From: Gelatoporia subvermispora B
Taxonomy: Eukaryota > Basidiomycota > Agaricomycetes > Polyporales > Gelatoporiaceae
Length of the DNA stretch: 64,000 nt
Direction: 5' to 3'
NCBI GenBank assembly: GCA_000320605.2
Contig: KB445813.1
Span: forward strand, 294,371-358,370
The notes under the pieces are model-generated. The model did not search any database. It was not told where the DNA came from and was given only the letters and a program-made list of their open reading frames with translations. The position numbers and the translations under genes were made by a program. Shown here piece by piece: positions 35,583 through 48,400 of the stretch. How positions within the stretch are numbered: position 1 is the stretch's first letter; the number at the start of each line of letters is the position of its first letter.

Positions 35583-36809
35583 ATGGGCCGAGTTTCTAGA
35601 AAGAAGTGGAAGCATCTGAAGCAGCGCAGGAAGAAAGCGACTGCGCCGCCGTCGCGCTACAAGGTGCAGCAGTCGTTGTTAAAACGCTTCTGCACAAGTT
35701 CCGATGCAGCGAAGGTAGGGAGCTCAACGACCACCTTCTTGAGAGCGCATGACCGGGTAGAGTATCGGTGTGCTGTGGAGAACAGAGTTCTAAGCTTGGA
35801 TGAGCTTAAGGAGGAGGGTATAAATGTTCTAGAGTGGGACGGCAGGTGTGTTGCTTTGAGCTCCATCTATGCTCGCGATGGGCAATAACTGTTCGAAAGC
35901 AAACCTTTGGCCATTATCGACAAGGACGGCTTCGTTTTTGCTGTTTTTGTAGGTCACCCAACGGGAGACCCACCTTGGGAGCCCAACTTCAGTTCTGTTG
36001 GGGTGGCCATGGATGCTGCGCGCCGTCAAATGTCGCTCAAGCCCGAGAGTTCCCATCGTGGATATGGTACATCGATCGACATTGGGTACTCCTCCAGTGG
36101 ACGCCGCGAACAGCCCATGAACATTGTACACTCCTCCTGTATGCAGGGTACTCTAGAAGGCCTTTGCCAACTTCCAGCACTGCAGCGCCTGGTTGGATTT
36201 TCTCGCAGTGAGTGTATGATTCATCGGCAGTTCCTGCAGAACTCTTATCAGGCAGGTACATTCGCCTTTTACATGCCCAAGCTTTACATGCGGTATGCAA
36301 TCTGTGTTGAGTCTGTTGAGGAGCACGATCCATCTCTTCGAAGGCCCTTCCGGAACTCTCCGTTCCCCGCGGCGTCATTTAATTTTGGTCCCAGCGCAAC
36401 GCGCTTGCAGCACGCAGATGAGAACAACCTGGCGGACAGCATTAGTGCTGTCTACGCTGGTGGACACTTTGACTACCGTAAAGGTGGTCATCTCGTTCTC
36501 CGCTCGCTTGGCATCGCAGTGGAGTTTCCTCCAGCGTCACTTGCCCTCATTCCCTCTGTGATGATCCGGCATGGCAGTGTTTCCATTCAGGAGGGTGAGG
36601 ACCGCTGGACTTTCGCTCAGTATGCAACAGGGCACCTCTTCCGATACCAGAGCAGTCGCTTTCAGACCCCCGCGGAGCTAGCAGACGAAGATCCTCAGTT
36701 ATTAGCAGTGGCTCAGGTGGAGGTGGTTATGCGCTCGAACGGCGGGGCTCATCACTTTTCTCGGGCCTCTGAGCTCCAGAAGGACCATCAAGATGTGTTC
36801 GGTCTTTGA
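35583..36809 (+). CDS. TET/JBP-like 2-oxoglutarate Fe(II) dioxygenase
   Basis: Two exons, 35583..35845 and 35900..36809, give 390 aa. A very basic start (RKKWKHLKQRRKK) suggests nuclear localisation or nucleic-acid binding. The double-stranded beta-helix core carries the HxD iron ligands at His259/Asp261 (LQHADENN), then GGHFDYRKGGHLVLRSLGI, the distal His312 (MIRHGSVS) and the 2-oxoglutarate arginine at 323 (GEDRWTFAQY). This arrangement fits the family expanded in mushrooms and described as TET/JBP-like, often linked to KDZ transposons; some members oxidise 5-methylcytosine. I assign the family from remembered motifs, so related prolyl-hydroxylase-like dioxygenases remain possible. All ligands are present and the frame is intact. 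No transposase is adjacent. Confidence 0.68.
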
Positions 36810-38377
36810 AGTACTTGGATGGAAATCGAGTTTTATCCTCAAGGGCTGGTTAGCTCCCTAGACAATTTGGTTGGATGTTCGTAATACAGTCATTTGTGTA
36901 TAGTTGCTGTTTGCTATTGTTGTATGATATGTGTGCCTGGCACGTACGCCAGCTAGCACTTTCCTAATTTCATTCCTTCACACAAAGACGTCTGCACAGA
37001 AATTGCACGAGAAATGCAAGGTCCCCAGCACTCTAGGGCTCTATGTGTGTGCCAGAGAAGCTGCCGGGCCACCACCATATGCTGAACACAAGGGTCTCTA
37101 CGAGACCGTCGATTCGATCAAGATTGGTGATGTTCCATGGCAATCTCACATATGAGATATTGACGTTCAGTTTCTGATCCGCAAAGTGCTCCGAAATGGA
37201 AGATTCAAGACTACGACGTTTGGTTTTGACTCTCCGAGACCCGCCGCGCCAAGTAGTTCATAGCCTACAGTCGAATCCTAATTGTGACGGAAAATCTGAT
37301 GACACCTCTATAGGCTATTCACGGGCACGGAAAGGAAGGTCGACGACTCAGAAGACTTCAGGTCCGGCGACTGGGCGTAGGAGCAGGCCGTAAGTCTAGC
37401 TTCAGGAATGCGAATACGTTATCACTCATTCATCATTACTATTTGCTGTAGTGCTACGGAGGGATCCGATCGACAGTCCCTTGTCGACTAGCGAAATTCA
37501 CCCAATGTCCAAGACCGTATTGTGATATACGGTAACACGGTCTACTAGCTGTCAACTACATCTGTGGTAACTGTATATGGGAGTTGCGCGAGATCAGTAG
37601 GATATTGCAACATTATTTACCTGTGCGGCTAAGTACTATCGCACTGCATGGTGCCCCGTGTAAAGCGCATCGACAACGGCTACAACGTTGCGACGCAATT
37701 TGCAAGCTGACTTCCTGCCCGTTGTTTGCGCCTGATGGACTCGCTAATCAATCAATTCAGGAGCGAGAGGGGAAAATGGTACCACATTACTCGAGACTTT
37801 GGGATCGTAATATGCTAGCGCACATTAGAAGGGATGAACGGCGAAGATTGGTAGATCCCAAGACACGCATGGTTAGATCGAGCAATCGTTACCAACACTG
37901 CTCTCTCAAGTTTCTCTAGAAATCTAGCCCATGATACCTCTGACGCTATTTGTTACCGCAGTTGCACACCTTCTTAATTTTGCTGATACCTGTCACCCGT
38001 TGAGGCTGCTAGTAGATATGCCGTCAATTCGTGTAGCACAGCGCGAAATCTGTAGAATGTGGCTATCGATGACCATATGTCTGCGATCACCGAGTCAATG
38101 TGTTACTTCAGAGGACTTGCATACAAGTTATTGTGATGAAATAACGAGATGGTCCCTACCATAATACCCTCATTCAAGCTGAACGAGGCTAGTAGGGTGA
38201 TTCCCAGCAAAAGCAGACCGGACTTGAGGTGAATGGAGAGGACTTTACGGAGCCCTTACCTAGTTGTTCGTCGACAGCGCACAGTTCTCATCGTCCGTGA
38301 CGCTTGGAAATACAATAAGGACATGGGATCCGTCAATGCCGCACAAGCATCCGAATCGATACAACGAAGACAGGCCA
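36810..38377. other. gene-free interval
   Basis: Only short frames without domains or joinable introns were found. It holds the 3' ends of the converging dioxygenase and Spc34-like genes at its two edges and otherwise resembles the gene-poor stretches on the left. Confidence 0.45.
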
Positions 38378-40011
38378 TCACAAATCGAACCGCACAATTT
38401 GCTCCCCGCCTCCTCTGTCGATCCGCAAGAGCTTCTTCGCAACACATCCATACACAGGCCGCGCAGGGCCCTGGCCGGGGAGTCCCTTCGCATAGGGAGT
38501 CAGCATGTTCTTCAGCGTATTCAGCGAGAGGGAGTGTCCAGGTGTCGCGAGGAGCGCGAGGAGCATGTGCGCGGTGAGGATCTGCTGTGCAGTCGGCGCC
38601 CCGCCTGGTGCGGGCGCAGAGGCGATGGAAGACAGCGCGGAAAGCGGGGAGGCGGGTGCGGGCGTTGCAGAGGCGAGAGTCTTCAGGTGGGCACTGCGCG
38701 GTGCTGTGTGAGTAGAGATCGAGATGTGGGAGGCGTGAGAGCATACATTGTCTCTGTGGCTCGTGGGGGAGACACGTCGAGGGCGTGCCCGGGCATGAGC
38801 AGCTCGCCGATTGTCGCCCAAATGCGTGACTACAAGCGCATGAACGTATGCTCAGAGACGAGAGATGGAGAGCCGATTGGCTTACCACGATGAGTTCCAG
38901 TTCATGGGTCACCCTAATACCCTGCTCCTTGGGTTCATCCTGCGACAGTGGCTGTGGTGTTGGGCTAGACGGCTCCGGAGGTGGTGACTCAGCTGAGACC
39001 GTCTCATCGGCCGCCTGCACCGGCGTGGCAGGCTCTGGTAGTTCTGGAGATGCTTCAGGCACTACCGGCGGCATCTCCAGATCCCTCGGAGGTTTGTAGC
39101 TCTTCGCGGGAAGAGGCGTCGCGAATGATTCCAGAGAGACGTTCGCCAGGTCGACTTGTTCCGATAACAGGGAGTCACCGCCGAAATGCAGTGTGCGCGC
39201 AGCAGTCCCGGGTGTTGCCCAGAATGACTCTTCATGCACGTCAGACGCTGGGGGACGCGGTGTAGTGTGAGGTGTTTGTCGTCTCTCAATCAACGCAGCT
39301 TTCTGATATCGTTGGGATGTGTCAAAAACACAGACATGGTGCAAAGGGAAAATACATACCCGCTTCTTCAGTTCCGCAATACGCGCCTGGGCTCCCTGTA
39401 TGCGACACTCTTCTTCCGCGAGCGTGGTCGCAGCATTCACAACAGGTGGCGCGGGCGCAGCTTGTTGCATCGCCCGCTGCAGTTTATCACTTAGCACGCG
39501 AATGTCCTCGCGCACAACCTGCAGCTGCTCCGCGATGCGCATCGCTTGCTCCGACGCGCGGGGCATCGGCCTGATAGATTGACTGCGTCGCAGTCAACAC
39601 CACATCTATGTAACAAAAAACAAAAACTTACTAGCGGTCAAGATACCTCAGCGCCGCATCGGCGTACACCTCCGGCTCGTGCTCGCGCGCCCTCTGGTCA
39701 TGCGTGCCTGGGCGCGGGGCGGGAGGCCGCTTGAGCGGGGTGGCTCCCGTGAACTGGACGCGCACGATCTCACTCGGGGCGTGCGCCGCGACGTCCGGAT
39801 CAGCGGCGATGGCGGAGGCGGGCTGGACGAGCGTGAACAGCCCGATCTCTGCGGGGTCGATGTCGCGGATGAGATCGCCGAGGGGCATGTGCAGGACGGC
39901 GCGTGTGAACGGCCCTGCGGAGGCGGCGTCGGGGGCTGAGGCGAGCGCGTTGGACCGGGTGGACCGCGCGAGCTGCGAGAGGCGGTCGATGCTCTCTGAG
40001 AGGCCGCTCAT
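38378..40011 (-). CDS. SPC34: Dam1/DASH complex subunit Spc34-like
   Basis: Five exons, complement(38378..38693, 38747..38829, 38886..39302, 39360..39582, 39632..40011), give 472 aa. The N-terminus reads SGLSESIDRLSQLARST and then FTRAVLHMPLGDLIRDIDPA, followed by EIGLF. This is the pattern of Spc34, where a helix is followed by an 'F-T-A-x-L ... LIRD-x-(E/P)' motif. A coiled coil spans about 140-200 (RIAEQLQVVREDIRVLSDKL). A Pro/Ser-rich linker leads to a conserved C-terminal block, SRIWATIGELLMPGHALD and YGCVAKKLLRIDRGGGEQIV. Spc34 works in the ring that couples kinetochores to spindle microtubules. The C-terminal block looks like a small winged-helix-type fold and is not in yeast Spc34 (295 aa). 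Splicing of exon 5 uses an acceptor chosen to keep phase. Confidence 0.68.
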
Positions 40012-42485
40012 TGGGGGGGTGTGGACAATGGACAATGTAGATCCTATGGATACAGTTTGGACAGGAGCCAATTGTCAGCTGCTTGAGATGTGCGTGAAAT
40101 TGTTCTACAGAGATGTCAGAAATTTTCCGACCAAGCGCAGTGTAAGATTAGAAACTGCTCCTCAGACGCAACTCGACGTTCAGAGGCCCAACATCAGAGG
40201 TAACATCTCGGGAGCAATCATTGACACGACACAATCATGCAACGATTCGATCTTGGATCCGGCCACCCCTTAGAGGCATTCTATGGGCCAGGAGTATTCC
40301 TCTGTCTGCGAGAGTATTTCAAATGTGTCTACAATAACGTACAAAGCAGACCTCATTGTGTTTCGCCCGCATGGACATCCGGCCGTCCAAGCCCCATCGG
40401 AACGAGAGAAGTCTTGGTGAGATATTGGTATTTGAATCACTCACCCTGAATTCACGCAAGCTCCGAAGGAATTGGTGGGAGGTCCCGCGAGTTCCCGGAA
40501 CAGTGTTGGCGTTGGCACGGTACCTGAACTTGTCCGCAACACGATGTCGCGAAAGCCCCGGAACAGCAGTCGAGTTCCGCGTCTAGTGGTGGATCTTGCG
40601 CTGTCTGCACCACTCGAACCAATATCAGATGAGGCTGCAACAGATATCAAAGCCGGCTGTGCAGTGATCCTCGAAGTCTTTTTCGAGAGCCAGGAGGAAC
40701 CCCAATTGCTTTGCGGCTTGTTAGAATGTTACCGGAGGGAACAAACCGCTCCGGACTTGCCCAACGCGTCCACTCCGTGCGAGACGCGCTCACGCCGGCC
40801 CTAAACATACCGTGTTCGGATGAAGGTTTGCATTTGATTCGTTCTTCTTCGCAGTTTAATCTCGCTGTCGATGACGAACCTTCCGCTCTATTTATCTCCG
40901 TCTGGGACCAGATGACTTGTCGGTTTGGGGATATTTCTCCAGCCGAGGCAGCAATGTCCGGATAGTGCTCATGCGACGCGCACAGCATGCGTCACGCTCG
41001 CTGTCAAGTGCAGCATGGACCCGGAGCCGCACTTTGACTGCACCGTCTGGTATTATCTTGGTTCTCAGGACTATCAAGAGCGTCATATACTTGTCCGGCA
41101 CCAATTGTCCACCCCGGACAACAAATCGGCCCTGCCTGTTCTGAATCCTCTGCGACGTCTGCCTCTCGGACGTGGCTCAGTTGAGCGGAGATTGAAGCTG
41201 GCATAGATAGGACGTCCATGCATGTCTCTGGCGTATCTGTCCGCAACTGCACCTCTGACATACGCAGCATCTTGTGGTATTGTTCGGACTCTGTGGACTC
41301 TCTCATTTTGTGGTCTAATTGTGGCGCAGAGGTTCGCAAGGCCAACAAGAAGTGATACTACAGCGGTGCGAGATGCCGTGTCTGCCGAACCACCTTGGGA
41401 CCAACTCCGCCCGAAATGCTGTTTGGCCAGCAACGCATCGCAGATGGGAACCTGTGCCATCAGACTCACACTGCTCCGCAAACTTTCGCGCAATGTGGGC
41501 GACACGCCCCCTCGTACTGATGCGTCGGTCGTCGGCCAACGACGGAGCGTATGCAATCATTTAACCTCGCAACAACAACGCTGACTGCTCGGCATGACAT
41601 CCGGTACTCGAATTTGATTGCGGTCGTTCTGTATATTGCAAGTGCCGGATACTGCGCATCGCCGAACCCAGAGCATCAACGTTACCCTCTTACTCAGTCC
41701 TTCTTGCGGCGCAGCCGCAGAAGGACTGCAAGGGCTTTTCATTCGACGTACTGCGCTATCAGTCAGACGAGCTGCCATCTCATATTCTGTCAGGGTCCCG
41801 CTTCTCTGCTTCCGGCGGCTCTATCCGTGTCCTTGCTGCGAGACCCAATAGTTGGCCTGGTTGGGTGGCGGAGATATTCTCCAATTGCAAACTTGGTCCC
41901 GCGGCATACCTGGGCCCTGTCGGCACCTACCTTCAGGCACTTACACTAGAAGCAGTCCCGTGGGTCTCCGGTTGCGCTCTGCGGAGGGTGTCGTGGAATA
42001 TCGCCGTCGCTGACGTCGTCGCCGGGTGTCCGTCCAATGGAGTCATGTTGGATTAATTGTTGTCTCATCGCCACCTGGGGCTGTGTTCGTGCACCACATA
42101 CGGAGGTGTAGAGGAGGGCCGTAGATGGATGTATTACATAGTCGAGGCCCAAACATGATGATTGTAAACACTGATGTTGATCTCTGGGAAATGATGGAAG
42201 TTTGTTCTCAGAACTTTGAGGAAGGGTAGTTAGTTGACAATTTGCTACTTCCAACCATCCTTCTCTCTCCGCGCCCGTGAGGCGTTGAGCCCATTTCTTT
42301 ATTCCCCGCATTCTTCCCTCCCGCGACCAGGGACAGCTCGTCGTTCACCGCGCTTCCCGGAAGCAATAAAGGTACGCGGAAGCGCTTGCGAGCCCTGCGT
42401 GAGACATCCAGGTCATACCCGACAAGGACTTGCATAGCGCTACTGCAACCAATCCCCCGACGACGTCCCCAATCCATTCCTCGCC
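40012..42485. other. 2.5-kb interval without a confident gene
   Basis: Frames of 80-157 codons occur on both strands, and some short plus-strand pieces look leucine-rich (for example LGPVGTYLQALTLEAV near 41900). None chains into a gene. It may contain an old F-box/LRR relic. The right end should be the DOCK promoter, with TTTCTTTATTCC and CTTCCCTCCCGCG pyrimidine-rich stretches around 42290-42330. Confidence 0.4.
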
Positions 42486-45400
42486 ATGACCGGCGATGGA
42501 AGCCAGCCGATGGCATCGTCGGGACAGCGCAAAGGCGTCTGGGAGCCACTGCCACTCATCATATATGGCTACGCTGTCCATCCACTGTCGCCGAACCGCA
42601 GAGATACCAAGCTCTCGAACAGAACACGGCTATCGACATTCACCGAATCTTCGACCGGAGAGGATCATCTTGTGCACCGAGATGTGGTGTCCCTGGAAGT
42701 GGGAGACACGGTCTACGCGTTCGAGAAGTATACCCCGAGGGACAAGGAGGTCGAGGGCATCTGGTATCGAGGGTGCGTATGCGGTTGTCATCGCCCTGCC
42801 CAACTATCTCAACCCGGATCCTTGCCTGCTCGTACAGATACGTCGTGTGCACATCGCGCAGGCCGCAAGTGAACTGGGCACTGGCCTCCGAGCCGTCTAC
42901 AAGCGCGCGCGTCCCCAAGGCGGAGGAGACGCAGCAGGTCTTTATTGGCATCTTCCCGGCCTCGCACATTCATATCCGCGATGAGCTGTCCGATGCCGAA
43001 GGCCGCCTCGCAGACTTTGTTGGTGCCCTGAATGCCAGCGCCGCCGCCAGCGCAGAGGGCCAGGGCAACGACCTATACCCCACCTGGAACCGCGCCACGA
43101 CAGGGATGGACGCGCTCCGCGAAGACGAGGAGGAGCTCGACCGCCGCTCACGCCGCTCGTTCAAGCTCACACCGCCCCCGGACCAGGCCGGATCGACGCG
43201 GGCACGATTGCCCGTGTACCCTGCGAGTCTGCGCTCAGCGTCGCCCACAGAGTCGCGGATGGACGTGCAGAAGCCGCTGCCGCCACGCCCGTCGCTCAAG
43301 TCGCTCGACGACACCGTGTCCGGCGCGGAGCAGCCGCTCGTCGACGAAATCGCGTCTGCGATGCGCGAGTGGCATTTGCTTATGTTCCAGTACCTCGCGC
43401 GGCGCGACTACCGCCTATTCCAGACGGTCCGCGAGCACATCGAGACGCTCCACTTCGGGCGGCGGCAGATGCTCGTGCAGACGTTCAGTGCAGAGGAGAC
43501 CGTCAGCCTGCGCCGCGAGTGCATCGCGCGCCTCGTCAGCGGGAACCTCGTCCAGGGCCTGGACATCATCGTGCGGCACCCTACGTGGGGCAGCCTCGTC
43601 ATGGTCGACATCGAGGGCGAGATCGACATGCGCAGCTGGATGAGCGCAATCAGAATGTATGCCATGCAGGCCTCCCTTGCGTACATGGACGTCAGTCCCG
43701 CGACACACCCATACAAGGTCCCGCATCTGAGCGGCTCCCTCGACTATCCTTCCCCAGTCACAGCGGTCACCACGCCAGCACACTCTGCGTTCCCTGAGTA
43801 TGGTCGAGGTCGTGGCCACTCCCGCATCGGAGGCTCTCTAACCTCCCCAACAACGGCGCAACCTACGAAGCCCAAGTTCTACCACGTCTTCCTTGATTTG
43901 CGAGCGTTTGTCGCCTCTCCTTGCGCACCTGGGGAGACAGCAGAGCTGTTCTTCTCACTATACAACAAGGCCGACGAACGCTTCGTCTCTGAGGATTTCT
44001 GTGTAGTACTCAATCACAACGGCGTACTCGCACGTGACCCGACCGCCAGGATCCGCACTCTCTTCACCGACCTTGTTCAGTTGGATGCACAGGATCCAGT
44101 ATTCCTCGTATGCCGCATTGTCCGCAACGGTGCCATGAAGATGGCGAGCACGATGGGTTCGATCGCTGAGGGTGGTCGACGCGCATCCGAAGCCTCCATC
44201 AGGGAAACGCAGTATATGAACGGGGGCACATTCGATGGTACGTTATCGGGCGACACACTTCGTGGAGACACGCCCTCGCAGTTCCGCAGACCTTTCGGCT
44301 GCGCGATCCTGGAGTTGACACAGCTCAACGCAATGGCCGCGGAGCCAACGGAGGTCTCGTCCACTCGGGAACACACCATGCCAATCTATGTACCGACGAG
44401 CGAGGCAACCTTCTCCATGCTCCACCAGGACATCCTGAACAAGAACACGCGGGAGTTCGAGAAGTCGCCACGGTAAGGACCCTGGAAGTTCTCCAGTGGT
44501 GTATCATACTGATTAAATCACAGTGCGGAAATGATGGCTGTCTCCATCAAGATCTTCTATGGCGACGCTGAAACGATTGTTCGCGAAAACACTTCTCTCC
44601 TACAGGATATCCCGTTGAGCCACCGCCTGGGCTTCCCTGACGTGGTCTTCCCAGGCGACGAACGGAACGAGCTCTACGTTAAACTCTGGAGCGGCGACTT
44701 TTCATTCTCCCAAAATGCGTCCGCTCGTCGCAGTGTCTCGATCATAGCCCGTCAACTTGTCCCAAGCGTGAGCGGAAACGTTCAGGTCACGATCGAAGTG
44801 AAGGACGGCGATGGCCACACAGTCGAAAACGCCATCTCCCAGTGCAGTGGCGAACCACCCATGACATACTTCCACTCCATGATCTTCCAGCGGACCTCGC
44901 AACCGACCTTCAACGAGCTCATCAAGGTCAAGCTCCCATCACAGGGAGTGCAGCATTGGCACCTCTTCTTCACGTTCAGGCACCGAAGCTCGCGGGAACG
45001 AGGCACTAGCCGCGGATCTGATTCTCTCGAGCGCCCATTCGCGTTCGCGTTCCTGCCGCTCTTCCCCGACGGGCGGGCATTTCTCGAAGACGGCAGCCAT
45101 ACGCTCATGCTGTATCGTGCAGATCGCCTCAGCCAAGTCACCCCCGAGATGTATCGCCTCGCGACGCCTTGGGTGCCAGCCAATCAGAGGCCGGATCAGA
45201 TATCAATGCCAACCGAGCTTCAGAAGATCGCACCTCCTATGCGCGACAGTGTCACGATCCGCTCATCGCTATGTTCGACCAAGTTCACTCAGAATTCTGT
45301 TCTCCTCAGCCTGCTAAATTGGAGGCAGATCGTGGACAGGGAGCTGCTTGCGACGGTCCTGCAAGGATTTCCCTACGTCGGCGAAGTCGAGATTGTCAAG

Positions 45401-48400
45401 TTCCTACAGGACATCTTCGACTCGCTGTTCGGAATCCTCGTCTCACATAACAATCAGTCAGGCGAGATGGATAGCCTTGTGTTCAACGCGCTCGTCATCC
45501 TACTGGGCATCCTGCAAGATCGTCGATTCAGCAACTTCCAACCCGTTTTGGACGTGTATATCGAGCGGCATTTCAGCTGTACTTCTGCGTCGTCCCACAT
45601 GATTCAGTCCATGAACCGCTTACTACAGGACCCGAACGCTAGTGAAACCGCTTCTTCACTGCGTGCAGCTTTGAAGGTATGGCACTATACCTTCAAGTTC
45701 ATCGTCAGGTCGTACGAGCTGCAAAAGGCTCACGCTACCGGTATGGGCGGTGGTGTTGCATCTGACCATGTGGAGAACGCCTTCAAACGAGATTTGAAAG
45801 GGCATCTTGGGGAGGTGAACCGCATGATGTCCACGACCACGCCCCCATCCATCATCGGCACCCAGACCATCGCCGTGCAGCACTTCACGTCTATCCTGCC
45901 GGAACTCCGCAAAGTGTTCTCCAACATCGAGCTTGTTACGATCGTGACGACGTTTGCCAACGCCATAGCGTCGACGAAGGGGAAGATCCACATCTGGAAG
46001 CTTGTCATGTATCTCCAGATTGTGAAGAGCTTCTTATTCGATGACCCTCAATCCCGTGCCCTTATCGTTGAGAACGTTGTCATATGGCTGAAACCACATT
46101 TCGGTCGCTTCGACGAGTTCGTGCATACTCAATCAGGTGACACTGACTCGGCGAAGGAGAACGCCCGGCTCAGCTGGCTGGAAAGCATCCGGCTGTCAGT
46201 AACGGTCATAGCTGTGATGTTGGACAAACTCCTGCAGAACTTGGTGTCACCTGCGATCATCAACGATCGTTCGTTATTCCGGTCCGAGCAATTCAGCGTG
46301 GAGTATCTGCTGTCACTCCTTCCTCGGTACGCTTTTTACGCGCCTCTCTTGAATACAGGGTGACTGATACAATAATATACAGTCTTCTCGATTCGTATCA
46401 GGAATACCAGAATCCCGCATCTCAACGAGCGATAGAACGAAGCCGGCCAGTTTCCTCGAGCTCTCATAATACCCTAGTCACGTTCCCTGAATCATACCCC
46501 TTCTCTTTAATGACGCACCTTCCGAAAAGCACTAACGCGGGCCCGAGTTCGGTCGACGCAAAGGCAGACTTCAACCCGGGAATCGGCGAGAATGCCATCG
46601 TCATTCTTACACTCATTTTAGCATCTTCCAGAAATCTCTTAATTAGCTTCTTGGAAAGTAGCTTGGAAATCGAAGGGCGCGACAACTTGGCAGCAATGCT
46701 CCTGCAACTCTTCAAAGTCATGGGCTCGATCCTCAGCAATGAAGCTTTCCCGAGCAATTGGCTCAACGTCAGTATCCTGGCCCACAGGGTGTTGATCAGG
46801 ATGATGGATCCAATCGCGACTCTTCTTGAACGCGAGTTCATTCCAAATGACCTTCCAGGATCAAAATTTGATGCCAAACTGTGGCGAGAGTGCCTGTATG
46901 TCCTGCTCAAGTGCTTGTCGTCGGAGCAGCTTGTCATCGAAGAGTTTACCCCTCAGGTGCGTCATTCGTCATCACGCTGTTTACTTTTGTTGACTTATCA
47001 CGTCGCAGAAAAATCGGGCAGTATGGCGACTTGCAGGAGATATTCGAGGTGAAGGAGCCGCAATCCTCATCCGCCTCTGGGACGCCCTTGCTTGGCAAAC
47101 AGAATCCGTCGAAGATAGTAGCGACGGCACTTTGCACGAGGTACGTTGCAGTCGTTTATGAGATGCACCTCCGCTGAAAATGTGTATAGAACCATCGCTT
47201 TGCTCTGAACTCTCTTGTGGGGCAAGTCGTCAACCTGTGCCTCAGCCATCACGACCAGCTACGCAACAACGCGATCCATATCCTCTATTGCATGATAATC
47301 TCCGAGTATCATGTACTGGGGCATTTTGATCGTATCGAGAATGAACTCGTGAGCAAGCTGGATACGTTATTCATGTCTGATAGCAAAGGCGACGAGATCT
47401 CGCGTGGATTCTTCATCGACCAGCTTCGTCATTTGTTCGAGACATCCGAAGTCGATGAGCAGCTGCGAACTCGTGTCACACTCTTTCTCAGCTCAGTTGA
47501 TTCATTCCTTGAGCTGTTGCTCAGCGTGAGAGCACTACCCGAAGGGGAGGAATATGCAGATGACCGAGTCATTGCTACAGTATGTTACTTCGAGCATTTT
47601 CCAAGGTTATTCACTTATGCCGACGTGATAGCTTCGTCTTATGAACTTCATACGGCGGATCGGTCGGGACGAGATCTACATCAAATACGTTCACCAGCTT
47701 GTCAATGTGCGTTCCTGTCCATCTCCCACTCTGTTTCAATAGCCTCACATAGGTGGTAGATGCACCTGCAAGCGCAGAACTACGTAGAAGCTGCGCTCAC
47801 GTTGAAGTTACATGCTGATCTACACGAGTGGGATCTGCATACATTTGCTCCCCCAATGGAGGATCTCGGCCTGCCTCAGCAATCACACTTTCATCGCAAG
47901 GAGACGCTCTGCTTGCTGATCCTTGATTATCTTGGTGCGTTGTTTATTCTTCCTCCTGATTGCACCGCTAAACACCCGACAGGCAAGGGCAAGGCATGGG
48001 AGAGTGCGATCGAAATCTGCAGGGACCTTGCACACCAGCATCAAGAAGTGACCTTCAATTAGTGAGTTTTGCGGATTCATGTACTCTTCTCGTTCTCTTA
48101 TCTTCGTCCCAGTACACGACTTGCGGAAATTCTTCGGCATCAAGCAGCATTGCTCGAGCACATTATTGGAGACCAGCGCTACTACTCAGATTACTTCCGA
48201 GTCGCATTCTTTGGCAGCTTTCCAGATGCGATCCGAAATAAGCAGTTCATAGTAGGCATATTCATACGGTCTCCTCTCACGTGGTCTGACTTAAGTTCAG
48301 TACCGAGGATACGAGTGGGAGAAATTTGGAGCATTTTGTGAACGAATGCTCAACAAGTACCCCGGAGTGCAGCTACTCAAGTCTATGGGAGATCCTCCGC

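Noticed and set aside
41083..41556. 157-codon minus-strand frame
   Set aside because: High Arg/Ser/Pro content typical of a non-coding GC-rich frame, no domain, and no in-phase flanking exons.
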